DNA of 64,000 nucleotides from Druceiella hillmani (GCA_039881145.1 JAYKKI010000008.1:36541001-36605000); one strand, 5' to 3'; positions 11,886-23,236 are shown, numbered from the stretch's first letter. Numbers and translations are program-made. Notes: generated by a model not told the origin, from the sequence alone.

Positions 11886-13437
11886 ACAATGAGTTTCTGC
11901 AAACTTAACACCAAATATTTTCACCATTTAAATTTTTATTATTTTATTACAATCCTATTACAGCATTTAGTATTAATATAGCTAGAAAAATGTTGAGTTT
12001 AAAATAGGTTCTTGTATATTTCCTTTCTGGAAATTGTCGATAGTAAATCTATTGAAAATCCGATCGCGTGAAAAAATCTTGTAAGATTTTTAAAATGTTT
12101 TCTTGATAATTCTATAAGCACATATACAAAATATCTACCTCACATGGCTATTTGTGTCAATTGGTTCGGTCAGATATCTTTACAATTTTAATTAGGCAAA
12201 GTACAAATAAAAATGTACTTTATTCAATGCATAAAAACAAATATTCACTACTTTGCTTTTTAAATTTTTTTTAAATTTTTTTTTGTTCTGAAATAATTAC
12301 TCCATAATTCAGTGAGTATTAAAAGTTTAAAAGAAATTTGTAATTTTTTGTATTGTAATTAAGTATTGTTTTTATTTTGAGGTTATGTATTTCTCAAATA
12401 TTTTCAATGCCTTCAAAAGTATTGAGCAAAACTCGACTTTCTTTTAAGGACCTCTCGAATGAAATTCCACGCTATAAAAAAAACTTTTTCCGATTTTTTA
12501 CGATGTTTGAGTCACTATCTTGATTTTGTTTAAAATTAAGCCCGTGATACATATAAAGTAAGCATGTGCCTCATGAACACAAGCGAATAACCCAATTGAA
12601 TGAAACCTTATTTAATCTGATTGATTCCATAGTTCCTGAGTTACGATTACCACATATGTATAATATACTGTTAAATTAATTGCTGTGCTTTTGCTGTGCC
12701 ATAGCAAAAATAAAATTCAAATACTTTTTACACAATTTTGCGTAATCAAAATTTGGGACTGTTTCAACATTTTTGTAGTCTTAAGAAAAATCCTTAAAAA
12801 TTTCAGGACGAAACTTGGCTCCGAAATAAATTAGATCGAAGTTACATCGGTAAATGGGTAAATTGTGCTTATAGCTTTAAAAAGCCACCAGTTGTAAGCT
12901 CAAAAAAGTATAAAAATTCATCATAAAATAAAAATACGTTAAAAGAACATGTAAAATACTACAACTTTTGCATAGCAACTTTTTCTATAATTTTTCGGAA
13001 AGAAGAAAAACGCATAGAACTTTATTACAACTTATTTAAGATGATTTATTATTTTTTGTTCTTTGATCATAAAATTTATCACGGTACAATCTTATTTCAT
13101 TTTGATAAATATATCTTTTACGAGTGGTACTACATTTTAAGCACATTCATAAACGAAAATCTCGCTAATTAATTATTGAAAATCTCGCTAATTAATATAA
13201 AATTAAATATAATATTTTGGTTTCAGAAAATAAATTTATAAGGGAAGATGGCGTTCAATTATATTGGAAGATTGCTGAATATCCATTTGATCCATCATGA
13301 AATTGTTTTCAATCCATGATGCCGATCCCAAAGGATAAATGAATTTAATAGAAAATATAACGATGTCATCAAAATATTCGGACTGTATAAATCAGAATAC
13401 AGCTGTGATAATTTCTCTGTTCATTTCATTTCATTAT

Positions 13438-13438
<1 letters not shown>
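11886..13438. other. AT-rich interval, no supported feature
   Basis: Poly-T and TTTTTAAA tracts with a small direct duplication of AAAATCTCGCTAATTAAT (about 13157-13196). No gene signal. Confidence 0.55.

Positions 13439-13507
<69 letters not shown>
13439..13507. repeat. (TA)n microsatellite with one G interruption
   Basis: About 70 bp of TA broken once by TATG near 13463. Open frames on both strands here are artefacts of the repeat. Confidence 0.95.
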
Positions 13508-13605
13508 CTATTATGAAGGTTTGTAGGTAGTAGGGACTCGTAACTCTAACAAAAATGACCACTTTAAAGCCTAATATTCCGCAAACGGATAATTTATCCA
13601 AAAAG

Positions 13606-14265
13606 TATTCAACCACTCATCATATCGTATGCAAATAAAAAAAATACTTCTATTTTACTAGCGCAGGTTCTATATTGTTTTCCTAAAAGTTTTATTTCAT
13701 AACATTGTAGGCATCATAAATATATTATATTCAACCGTACATCATAGCGTATACGTACATCATAGTGTAGGCGAATAAAAAAAATACTTCCGTTTGACTA
13801 GTGCGGGTTCTAAATTGTTTTCCTAAAAGTTTTATTTCATAACATTGTAGGAATCATAAATATATTATATTCAACCGTACATCATAGCGTATACGTACAT
13901 CTTAGCGTAGGCGAATAAAAAAAATACTTCCATTTGACTAGTGCGGGTTCTAAATTGTTTTCCTAAAAGTTTTATATCATAACATTGTAGGCATCATAAA
14001 TATATTATATTCAACCGTACATCATAGCGTATACATACATCATAGCGTAGGCGAATAAAAAAAAATACTTCCATTTGACTAGTGCGGGTTCTAAATTGTT
14101 TTCCTAAAAGTTTTATTTCATAACATTGTAGGCATCATAAATATATTTTAATCAATCAAACATCTTAGCGTATGCAAATAAATAAATCACCCCCATTTTG
14201 CGAGTGCAACGGGCTCATAAAAATTATTTTCTAAAACTTTTATTTCATTAAATTGTAGGCGTCAT
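13606..14265 (+). repeat. 140-bp tandem array, about 4.6 units
   Basis: The anchor GCRAATAAA starts at 13631, 13771, 13911, 14051 and about 14174, a period of 140 bp for the first units. Each unit also contains ACTAGYGCGGGTTCTA, TTGTTTTCCTAAAAGTTTTAT, CATTGTAGGCATCATAAATATATTATATTCAACC and CATCATAGCGTA. Units 2-4 are almost identical. The first and last are more diverged and the last is shortened, typical of unequal exchange within an array. It has no coding capacity and is a local minisatellite or small satellite. Confidence 0.95.
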
Positions 14266-14344
14266 AAATACATATAATTATGCCATATATAATATTGTCT
14301 ATATAAAATTTAAAATTTGCAAGAAAAACAGCCATCACATAAAG

Positions 14345-14425
14345 ATTGATTTAAAATTTGGTTACGGAACCATAAAAACTGTGAAATGCACTTTTCTAAC
14401 TTGCGCCTGCCGTCTGTTTTGGTCT
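14345..14425 (+). repeat. Dispersed lepidopteran-type repeat fragment
   Basis: TTTGGTTACGGAACCATAAAAACTGTGAAATGCAC followed by CTTGCGCCTGCCGTC resembles the terminal part of a widespread moth and butterfly repeat (consensus near GGCTACGGAACCCTAAAAA...CGCACTTGGCCGG, recalled from memory). It is a fragment only. Confidence 0.5.
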
Positions 14426-15031
14426 GAAATAGTTTCCGATATCAATGGATACTGTTGATAAATGGGTTCAAAATAGTCTTCATATTCTATTTTGCAGTGC
14501 CATTTATCGCTGTCAATTTTCAGGATGACAAATGGCTCTTATGTCAAGAAATCCTTTAATAAATGTACTAAGAAAGTTTTCCTTTAACTTTACGAAAGTA
14601 TTCACTGCCGTTACTTAAAAAGTTTATCTTGGACAGATGCGATTTTGTAAAAGATCTTTTTAAGGATCAGTGGTAATGGAGGGTTTAGTTAAACTACAAA
14701 TAATGAATTATTCATCAATTGAAACCATATTTCAAAATAAATCTTTAAAGAAAACTTAAGACTATCACGCAGAAACTCTGTCGAATCCTGTAAGATATCA
14801 CATAATCAATTTTAACTATTATGTAGAAATGATTGTTTATTATTTTGTAGATGTATTGATAATAATAATGATAGACGAGAAAATTATTTTAGGTTTAATG
14901 AACCAAACTGCACGCGTCCAGATTTACTTTTTAAAGAGAAAATATAATGTTGATCGAAAGCAAATTATAAATTTGTCATACCTCTTACAAAGTACTTTTA
15001 GTAAGTATTGCTATTTCGTATGAAATATGTA

Positions 15032-15445
15032 TCATCATATATATTAATACGCTAAGGTTAAGATGTTATTCTCCCTTTTTAGAAAAAACCTCACAACTAA
15101 TCCACATAAATTATATATCATTTTATAGATAATTGCTTGCTCTACCGGCATCCACAACTAAAAAATTTATTATTGCTATTGTTTTTGCAAATTAATTAAT
15201 TATTAAAATTATATACACAAAACAGCAATGCTGCCATCTAACGGCTCAACGTCAATATGATTGACGGTCGGTAAAATTTTTGTTTAATTTCAAATCCACT
15301 CACGTATAAATAAAGTGGCGCTTTAGCTCAATGCTTTTGATACTTGCGCCTCTATATGTCAATTTTAGTAAAATATTTGTTTGATCTGTCATCTGAGCTT
15401 CATAATGGAATAAATAATGCGAAGACTTCGCACGGGTCACGCTAG
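15032..15445 (+). mobile_element. Non-autonomous Helitron, complete (414 bp), copy 1
   Basis: The 5' terminus is TCATCATATATATTAATACG and the 3' terminus is CTAG at 15442-15445. A perfect hairpin TGCGAAGACTTCGCA (15418-15432) lies nine bases before CTAG. The flanks are A (15031) and T (15446), so the insertion is between A and T without target duplication. These are the canonical Helitron hallmarks (5' TC, subterminal hairpin, 3' CTRR, AT target). There is no Rep/helicase coding sequence, so mobility would depend on an autonomous relative. An almost identical inverted copy sits at 47789-48215, which confirms both ends. Confidence 0.9.
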
Positions 15446-15512
15446 TTGATATAAATTATAAGTACATGTTTTTACGCTTTTAATACATTGAAAAGCGATA
15501 AAAGATGCATAA

Positions 15513-15513
15513 A

Positions 15514-15581
<68 letters not shown>
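15513..15581. repeat. (TA)n microsatellite
   Basis: About 68 bp of TA with single AAAT and ACAT interruptions, lying 68 bp downstream of the Helitron. Confidence 0.95.
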
Positions 15582-16571
15582 GAACTAAAACTGCTTCAAA
15601 TTGCTATGAATATATCTACAATCGCAGATTTTTCATCGTATGTCTTTTACAACCTAGTAGACTATCAAGAGGAAGCCTGCGTAGACTTGATGGCCTGACA
15701 CAAATCTTAATTATTTGGTTAATAAGAGCTCAGAGAAACCAGAATTTTTTCTATGACTAGACTTATGGTGTCTGCATTTTACTGCTTTATGAAAGATAAG
15801 TATCAGGTTTTTTAAACTGAAAACATTTTTAGTTCACCTTGTCCAATCTTTTTTTGGGAATAAATTTCCGAGTTTGCGTCACGTCACAAGTGTGACGCGG
15901 TTCGATTAAATTTGGTAATAGGTTGAATACGGCCGAATGATTCAAAATGGTTCGAGTTTACTCGTTGGTAGGCTGCACATGACCGAAAGAGAGAAACGTT
16001 GAACGGCAGAATATATTGTTTGTTTGCAGTCGGGAAAATTTTGCGAGATGGCTTCACGCAGCATGACGTGCTTTGTGTATATTCAACGAGTAATATATGT
16101 ATTACATGGTCCTTGTCTCTCACCCTCGAGGTATACTCATTATAAAAAGTCCACGTTTATTATGAAGACGTATATTTCCCCTTTAGACAAATATATTTAT
16201 CTATTTTGTGGTGTACATAATTTCATTACTTTTATGAAATATTAATTGAGCATATTAGTATGAATTTATACATCATCTTAATTGCCAAAATCAGTTCAGT
16301 TTTACCGTACGATCTTAAGTATGCCTATTTTTTTTTAATATCCTTAATCTATTTTTTTTGTTTCAGGAATTTCCATCTATTAGTCAGCTTGATAGCGAAC
16401 ATTAATAACTTACTATCTAGCGAGATATTAACATACTTACTAATTAGCGTTGTACAAGAATTATACATGACATATAGAACTGACTTCAAATAATGAAAAA
16501 TCCATATAACAGCTTATACACCCGCGAACCCTTGTTTACGTAGTGAATACGGGGTTAAAATGGCCTCTACG
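15582..16571. other. Interval without a supported gene; short GC-richer hairpin
   Basis: GCGTCAC (15876-15882) and GTGACGC (15892-15898) form a small hairpin at the start of a GC-richer stretch (about 15876-16100). Short open frames (15884-16123 minus, 16024-16245 plus, 16260-16493 plus) match nothing I recognise. The missing N-terminal half of the downstream Harbinger transposase was looked for here and not found. Confidence 0.5.
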
Positions 16572-17110
16572 TATCCTTTCGTTTAATTTTATTGTCCTAG
16601 GTAGTATGTGTTGCATCACTATGTATTAGAGATATTGTGGCTAACTGGAGAGGTAGCACTCAAGACAGCCAGATGTTTCGTATGAGCCGGATACAGCAAA
16701 GATTGGAGAAGAAGAATTTAGAGGTAAGCTTCTTGGGGATTCAAGTTACGGATGATCTACTTGCCTTTATTCTACCTTTCGGAATCCCCCTAGCAAGAAA
16801 GAGGAGTCTTATAACTATAAGCATACACAAACGTGAAATGCGATGGAATGATGCTCCGGAGTATGGAAGTAACTATTTTGAATGTTTGCTACAAGGTTTT
16901 AAAGCAAATTTAGAAAACGTAAAAATTTACGAAGTGGCTTTGGCAGTTTTAGACAATATTGCCATATATATGAACGAAGATTTACTAGATGCTCCAAATC
17001 AAGATGTACCAGACGACACTACAGTGCAATCATTAAATATACCCATCGAGACAAACATTGTAACAGTAGACCTATTACAATATTTGTCACGAGGGCATTT
17101 TTATAAGTAA
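16572..17110 (+). pseudogene. PIF/Harbinger (HARBI1-like) transposase, C-terminal DDE half, decayed
   Basis: The segment holds the second half of a Harbinger DDE nuclease. RDIVANWRGSTQDSQMFRMS (about 16627-16690) matches the family's RDIVARWPGSTHDS block. The next block is in another frame: LLGDSSYG, with the second catalytic Asp codon at 16738-16740, then a codon-poor stretch with stops, the catalytic Glu codon at 16846-16848 in NAME, and GVWK at 16858-16869. The D-to-E spacing is 36 codons, as expected for the family. The frame then returns for LENVKI...ALAVLDNIAIYMNEDL (about 16909-16985), the usual AVLHNIA helix, and ends with a YLSRGHFYK tail. At least two frameshifts and two stops inactivate it, and the first Asp region is missing. 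The single 157-codon open frame crossing 16637-17110 is therefore a composite of two correct ends and a wrong-frame middle. It converges on the Myb-like gene that follows. Confidence 0.88.
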
Positions 17111-17268
17111 CATTTTTAAGATCACCTTTAAAAAAAATTAAAAAGATAGTATTTATCAACATGGGATAGAAAACTAGAACTCTAATATTTGTCTTTCATA
17201 ATGATTAAGAAATAAAAAAAAAGTTGAATCAAATAATATTTCATTTTTTTGAAATTTAATATGTACAT

Positions 17269-18636
17269 TTATTCCTTATACTGCTCCTCTATAACTTCAC
17301 TTCTACATTCTGGTTTTATTTCATGTTCCTCGTTCATTTGTTCTATGAAGAATCTATTCCTTTCTGCTGCTTCAATCTGTAGAAGAATATAAAATACAAA
17401 TTAAGTACTGTTAATTAGAACAACTATTTATATTTCACATATATTGATATGGTCACTGTTATTTTACAACTTAAATTAATTTTGTTCAGAATTGTCATTC
17501 ATAAATTCATTGAGTTAAGCTCCTATTTCCATAAAACTTTTAACGTGTTTTTGTTTCATAAAACGTTTCAATTATTTTTAAAAATATTAGAACGTTCAGT
17601 ATAGGGTATTATTTACCTTGAAAACATATTTTTAATTCCCACAGTTGGTAAATATTTAAGAAATTTATATATTCTAAAATATGATATCTACTATCGAAAT
17701 AAGTTAGTAATATGATGAAAATAAATTGCATAAATATGTGTTCAGAGTTACAGAACATGTACCATAGAATATTATTTAAAGTTAATCATCATGGTACTAC
17801 AGAATATTATTTAAAGTTAAATTAATTATCATTTATGACAAATATTATAGGATGTAGCAAGGCCTACACTGTACACAATTCAGGCAATTTACATTATATT
17901 TGGCAATTTTTTCTACACATTTCTCTTCTCTTTGCTGATTGAGGTAATAACGGCTCAAAGTGTGTTGCATTTGTGGAAATGGACAATCTAACATTAGTTG
18001 GAGTTGTTGAAATGGATGGCCTAATATTTGCTGGTTCTGAGGAAGTGGACGGTCTATTCGTCGGATCAATGTCATCTTCTTCATCAATACCCAATATATA
18101 TTCTTCCACCGCATATTTGTATTTTGGTATGCTCTGTAATAATAAAACCCTTTTATTATTTTACTACATGCTAAAAATATTATAAGACTTATACGATAGC
18201 ATATCATTGAATATTAACAACGGTAGGTACTGTTTTTGATGGGCCGTCACAACCATCAATTTGAAAATACTCTTCAAATTTGTAAGGCAACATTTCCTTT
18301 ATTTTGGTGGTTTCTAATACAGGCTTTAATGATCTAGGCCCGCTTTCGCGTATGGGCTTATACGTGACGATGCATAACTATATTCTTTTTCACCACCATT
18401 TTCATTGGTCGCTTTAGTACTTCTCTTCTTATCATTTAGTTTATCGAATCTGGACATAAAAATATTAAGTTATATTTAGGTACAACATTTCGTTGTATAG
18501 TGAAATATATTAACATGACTAGTATTTCGACTTACTTGTCACGCATTTTCCTCCAAGCTATTACTTTCGAATTGTTCGTATTTGCCTGAATTTTTATTCT
18601 AGATGACATCCATAAAGTCTTTAGCAACTTAATTAA
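17269..18636 (-). pseudogene. Myb/SANT-like multi-exon gene relic, probable Harbinger accessory gene
   Basis: Four probable exons read on the minus strand. Exon A (18536 to about 18636) encodes a basic helix segment NNSKVIAWRKMRDK and ends at GACAA|GTAAGTCG. Exon B (18231-18449) starts after TTTTTATGTCCAG, encodes FDKLNDKKRSTKATNENGG and, in a shifted frame, LETTKIKEMLPYKFEEYF, and may end at ACA|GTACCT. Exon C (17893-18133) starts after TTTATTATTACAG, encodes YAVEEYILGIDEEDDIDP and a Ser/Thr/Pro-rich linker, and in a shifted frame REEKCVEKIAKYN|GTAAAT. Exon D (17269-17376) starts after TTCTTCTACAG and encodes IEAAERNRFFIEQMNEE before TAA. The order (trihelix-like domain, acidic/Ser-Pro linker, C-terminal helix) fits Myb/SANT-like DNA-binding proteins, which PIF/Harbinger transposons carry as a second gene. 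Exon C length is one base off a multiple of three, so frameshifts in B and C make it a pseudogene. Family assignment is from recalled style, not a search. Confidence 0.6.
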
Positions 18637-18853
18637 GCAATGTTTGAAACAATAGTCATTATATATTAAAATAATCTGTACGTAATATAAAGAAGTTTTA
18701 TTAAGATTATTGTAAAGTAGTAATAAGTAAATTCTTTTTCTTTCTTCTCCCAGTTTGATGCTCTCAATCTGTTAACACTCATTGTTATTGAAATCAAAAC
18801 TTCTTTAGGCGCACCTTCACATTAAACTTTGAAGCGAAAACTTATTCTTAGGA

Positions 18854-19140
18854 GTGAACGAAGCTGAGGCGTTCGCGGGGTCGGCTACGTTCACTCGAAT
18901 CGATAACGCTCAATCGGGTATACTCGGCTTTCTGCGGTATCGGCCAAGCGAGTTCACTATCCACTATGGAATGCATTCTTTCAACAATTTCGTTCTGTTT
19001 TTAAATAATATTTTATTTGAGTTTAGTTTAATATAATCTTTTTCCGACTAATTCCCCTTTCGGCCGGTTTCGTTGTATCATCGGCTCTTTCCGACCTAAT
19101 TCGACTAGCTTGTTTATATGGGAGTGTTATATTAAACTGA
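18854..19140. other. GC-richer island with GAGTGAACG inverted pair
   Basis: This segment is clearly richer in CG than its surroundings. GAGTGAACG at about 18854 is complementary to CGTTCACTC at about 18888. It may be the outer, non-coding end of the Harbinger element next to it, but I could not find a matching terminal inverted repeat near 16.5 kb. The 60-codon open frame within it has no recognised relative. Confidence 0.4.
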
Positions 19141-19526
19141 GTTAATACGTTAGACGTTAAAATATTTACATAAATATAGTCTGGTTCGTTCGTGATTTGA
19201 CCCCATACCATTCAGCAGATGTAGTGGTTTTCGAAAAAAATTATAAATACGTATTTTTTTAAAACAAAATTTTTTTAAGTATAAAATATTTTTGCAATCT
19301 TTATCGATAGATGGCGCTATACTGATTCATGGTAAAAACCTTTGCTTACGCTACGGTTTTGAACAGTATATAACACGCGAAAATTATGATATACAATCAA
19401 TGTAATATTTCAAATGATACGGTAATAATTCACGTATCATAATTAGTGTTTAAGATTTTATTTTAAAAAAATAATCACGCCTTGATCCTGATTCATCAAA
19501 ACAATTTCCATCATATAATATCAATG

Positions 19527-19700
<174 letters not shown>

Positions 19701-20094
19701 ATAAGTACATACGAATGCAATTATATTACGTTGCTTAAAAAAATTAAAGTTTTTCTCAATTTCAATGTTCAAAGTTCATTTAAGGCCAAATCTTGGAGTT
19801 AATTGTGCTTAATATCAATTAATGCATGTATTGAAATGTACCATTTTTTACATTTACTTAAATTGTTTTGCCACGTATAATCAAATGATTAATAAATATT
19901 TTGTACAATATAATAAATTAAGTAAATAATACTTTGTTATATCATTTATAATCGTTCTAATGCAAATATAATAGTTCGTTTCGAAATTATCTATTTTTGA
20001 CCGCCCACTTTAGAACTGCATACCACCGTGCCCTGTAGCAAAAATATTCATTACATACTCGACTTTTTTAATTCATTACTTTGGAGGCATTATA

Positions 20095-20221
20095 TACACA
20101 CATACACATATACACACACACACACACGCACGCACGCACGCACGCTCGAACGAACGCAAGCATACACGCACTCACGCACGCACGCGCGCCCACGCGCACG
20201 CATGCACGCACGTACGCAAGT
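20095..20221. repeat. (CA)n/(CGCA)n microsatellite
   Basis: Begins as CA/TACA repeats and grades into CGCA/CGCG units such as CACGCACGCACGCGCGCCC. It is alternating purine-pyrimidine throughout, a composition able to adopt Z-DNA. Its complement-type counterpart is at 21228-21402. Confidence 0.93.
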
Positions 20222-20569
20222 ATTTTTAATGTCTAAACAATATTAAATCAACTACCAAAATGAGCACTTTTATCGCCTGTTCGTTGTGACAGTAAAAAGT
20301 TAAATATTTTTTCTGTTAATCTTTTATTTTTCCTTCAGTTTATTTTTTAAAGGGAAGGGATTATATATTTTTTTGTTTATCGAAAATTTTGATTAACATT
20401 CATGGAAACTCTTTTAGTAATTATTAAGACGTGGGTTATTTTTGTTTTCGTCGATCCTTGATTAGTAAGCTGTACTTAAATACTCAAATCTCAATTCGGC
20501 GCGTGTCTCAAGACTGTCTCCACATGTAATTATTTTTATCCAGAATTATCTTAGAACATTTTATTTGTT

Positions 20570-20760
20570 TATAACCTCAACGTTCAATTAACACGTGTAA
20601 ACTAGAAAAGTTTTGTGGTCATTAAGTTTTTTTCCTCTTTCCAATTTTTTTCTCTCATCAACAGAATAAATTCTTTACTTTATTTTCTGTCTTCTTTTTT
20701 TGAATAACCTAAGCACAATTTTTCCGTATATCTTGAGAATATTGGGAATACATAACATTT
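20570..20760 (+). repeat. Relative of the 345-bp repeat at the window start
   Basis: CGTTCAATTAACACGTGTAAACTAG, TTTCTCTCATCAACAGA and TTTTTGAATAACCTAAGCAC align in order with blocks in the units at 24-560, at moderate identity. Confidence 0.45.
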
Positions 20761-21227
20761 TAATTCATTACCCGGGTTATAAAAAAGTTCTATACGAAAC
20801 GAAATTCAGAAAGTACATTTTTCATAAAAATAAATATTGTGGATAACGACGATAAAAGAAAATTACAGTGTTTAGCCAATAAATAGTCATGGCTCCTGTC
20901 AACTTTTATTACGATGAGATTTAATTCGTAAAAATATACGAGTTTTGGTCATTAACATGAAAAAAGGAAAGCTTACCATAGAAAAAAAAATTAGGTTTTA
21001 CAAAGGAAACGAAACCCATACATAAAAAAATACTTTTAATGTGTATAAATACTTTTAGTAATAAACAAGAAAAATAAAAGAATTCAAAAAGGTAAAGGAA
21101 AGGGTTAAAAACTTACATTAATTTCTGACAACCTTTGACTTTATCTACCGACAATGAATTTTGGATATAAGCATTTAATTTATTCCACAGTTTATAAGTA
21201 TATAAATGGCGGAGAAACCATGAGAGT

Positions 21228-21402
21228 TTTTTTTGTGCGTGAGTGCGTGTATGCACAAGTGTTGTTTTTGCATGTGCGTATGCGCGTATGCGCGTATGCG
21301 TGTGCATGTATGAATGTATCTGCACGCCTGCGTAGGTGCGTGCGTGAGCACGAGTGCAACCATTCGTGCGTGTGTGTGCGTGCATGTATGCACCTATGCG
21401 TA
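21228..21402. repeat. (TGCG)n microsatellite
   Basis: Imperfect TGCG/TGTA/CGTA repeats running from GTGCGTGAGTGCG to GCACCTATGCG. The strand sense is opposite to the CGCA array about 1 kb upstream. Open frames on both strands here show Cys-Val-Arg or His-Ala-Arg periodicity and are artefacts. Confidence 0.93.
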
Positions 21403-21942
21403 TAATTTTACAACTCAGGGCTTTGACATGGCTCATAATATAAAGTCTTCTACGAATGAGGCTACGCTACCAATATTTCTAATGTTAAATATAAGCTAGG
21501 CTCTTCAATGTGTAGATTTGGATACATCGAAAGAAGGACTTAAATAAATATTGTTTTATACAGTTTTCATTGTTCTGGTGAGTCCTTATATTTGGTTCCT
21601 TTTTGTCGTCTCGTCCTTCTCTGTTTCTTTTTTGTTTGACTAACAGAATATTTCAATTTAAAAATAAAATTATTTCTTCAAGTGTGATTTTAGTGTAAAT
21701 TTTAATATATAAAAGAGTAAGTTATCAAAATATACCCATCTATCATAAGAAGTTAATTAAAAGCTTATGATCGAAGTTTACTACTAATCTAATAATAACT
21801 TTATTTAATAACTTACTTTATAAATTTATAAATGAAAAATGTAGACGTCATTGAAAAGGTTGCAATGAATTACTTCGTAGCGGGAATATCAAATAAATAC
21901 TTTTTAGGTTTCCGAAGCTAAATAGCGAACTTGAAAGCTTGT

Positions 21943-22093
21943 CACATTCATAATAATAATTCACATGTTTGTCCATCCTTTTAGTTTAACAATTCACATG
22001 TTTGTCCATCCTTATCACAATAATAATTCACATGTTTGTCCATCCTTGTCACATTCATAATGACAATTTACATGTTTGTCCATCCTTTTAGTT
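21943..22093 (+). repeat. Four-copy minisatellite with CACATGTTTGTCCATCCTT core
   Basis: The core CACATGTTTGTCCATCCTT occurs near 21962, 21996, 22029 and, as TACATGTTTGTCCATCCTT, near 22068. The spacing is 34-40 bp, and the spacers alternate between TTAGTTT and a CACATTCATAATAATAATT type. The pattern of spacers suggests a duplication of a pre-existing dimer. Confidence 0.9.
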
Positions 22094-22376
22094 TCTACGC
22101 TTTTCGAAATGTGTGCATATTTGGCAAGCTGACGCTTCTTATCTTAATTAACATGTTAAATCTTGAAAGACATTTTGTTGATCTATTTTCCTGTATCTGT
22201 AAAGGGAAGTTGATTGTTTTTTTTGTACATTTAGTGGAGTGGATATGTTTGGATAGGTCTTTTAAAATGATGTTAGGGTTCTCTTTACTATTTATATTTT
22301 TATATTTAAATTCTTTTCGGGAAATGTTGAGCTTCAAAATTATTAACTACGTTTCACTCTAATTGTTGAACCAGGT

Positions 22377-22600
22377 GCTCGAAAAATATGAAAAATTTCA
22401 AACTTTTCCATTTGATAAGAACTTTCAAATAAAATAATTTTTGAAACATGCGTTCAAAAAATATAAGAAAAAATCAAAAAATTACAGTTGGTAAGGACTT
22501 TGATATAACATTTTGTTTTTAAACTAGTTCGAAAAATGTCAAATAATTCAAGTTGATCGGAATTTTTCAATGAAATTATTTCAGTTTCTTTGCATTAACA
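22377..22600 (+). repeat. Diverged ~75-bp tandem repeat, three units
   Basis: GCTCGAAAAATATGAAAAATTTC, GCGTTCAAAAAATATAAGAAAA and GTTCGAAAAATGTCAAATAATTC start successive units. Each is followed by a TTGRTAAGRACTTT-like segment and a run near AAATAATTTTTGAAA. Confidence 0.7.
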
Positions 22601-23140
22601 ATTTTAAGAAATGTAGACAACAACGGAATCCTATGTTGTGCATGCTACGCAATAGATCGGATTTTTAATCAAAACAACTAGAACATTTTAAGGAAGTATC
22701 ACGCTTAGAATCAATCGTAAAAATATCGCTTATCACTCCAATTTTTGTTCATATTGATCTGTAACAAAATGAATTGATTTTTTTTATTAAATTTTGGTGA
22801 TTATCCAGATAACATGGGTTCTTCAACATATGCACAGATAAAAGAACAGATGTTACAAACACTATATTTTTGTATTTAATTTTATTCTTTTCTTATTTTC
22901 CCATGTGAAATTTTTTCGTAATTATCTTCAAGGCACACACAAACTCTGTTAATTTTATTATATATATGGACATTAAAATACGTACTAATAAAATAGACAC
23001 AATTATTACTAAACTTACAAAAGCATTTAAATTAAAAATATTAACAACAGATTCAAATTTTAAACGAATTGAGGAAACAAAGTAGGCTAGATGTACAGAT
23101 TAAAATAAAGCAATACGAAATAGGATATTCTGGCTTTTTT

Positions 23141-23200
23141 TTCACATGCACGCTCACACGCACCCACCCATCCACACATACACACACACATATGTATGTG

Positions 23201-23233
<33 letters not shown>

Positions 23234-23236
23234 AAA
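23141..23236. repeat. Compound (CA)n(TA)n microsatellite
   Basis: CACGCTCACACGCACCCACCC grades into CACACACATATGTATGTG and then about 35 bp of TA. Confidence 0.93.

Noticed and set aside
13606..14265. CRISPR-like array
   Set aside because: There is no short constant repeat with unique spacers. Whole 140-bp units are repeated, and the genome is eukaryotic. The same reasoning applies to 21943-22093.
15876..16571. Left terminal inverted repeat of the Harbinger element matching 18854-19140
   Set aside because: Only a nine-base CCCGCGAAC match was found between 16.53 kb and the complement of the GC-richer island. That is too short to claim a TIR.
18854..19036. 60-codon frame in the GC-richer island
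   Set aside because: No recognisable motif and no splice context. The composition is more likely transposon end sequence.
22036..22362. 108-codon hydrophobic frame suggestive of membrane segments
   Set aside because: T-rich DNA gives Phe/Leu/Ile-rich frames by chance. It begins inside the CACATGTTTGTCCATCC minisatellite and lacks any family signature.
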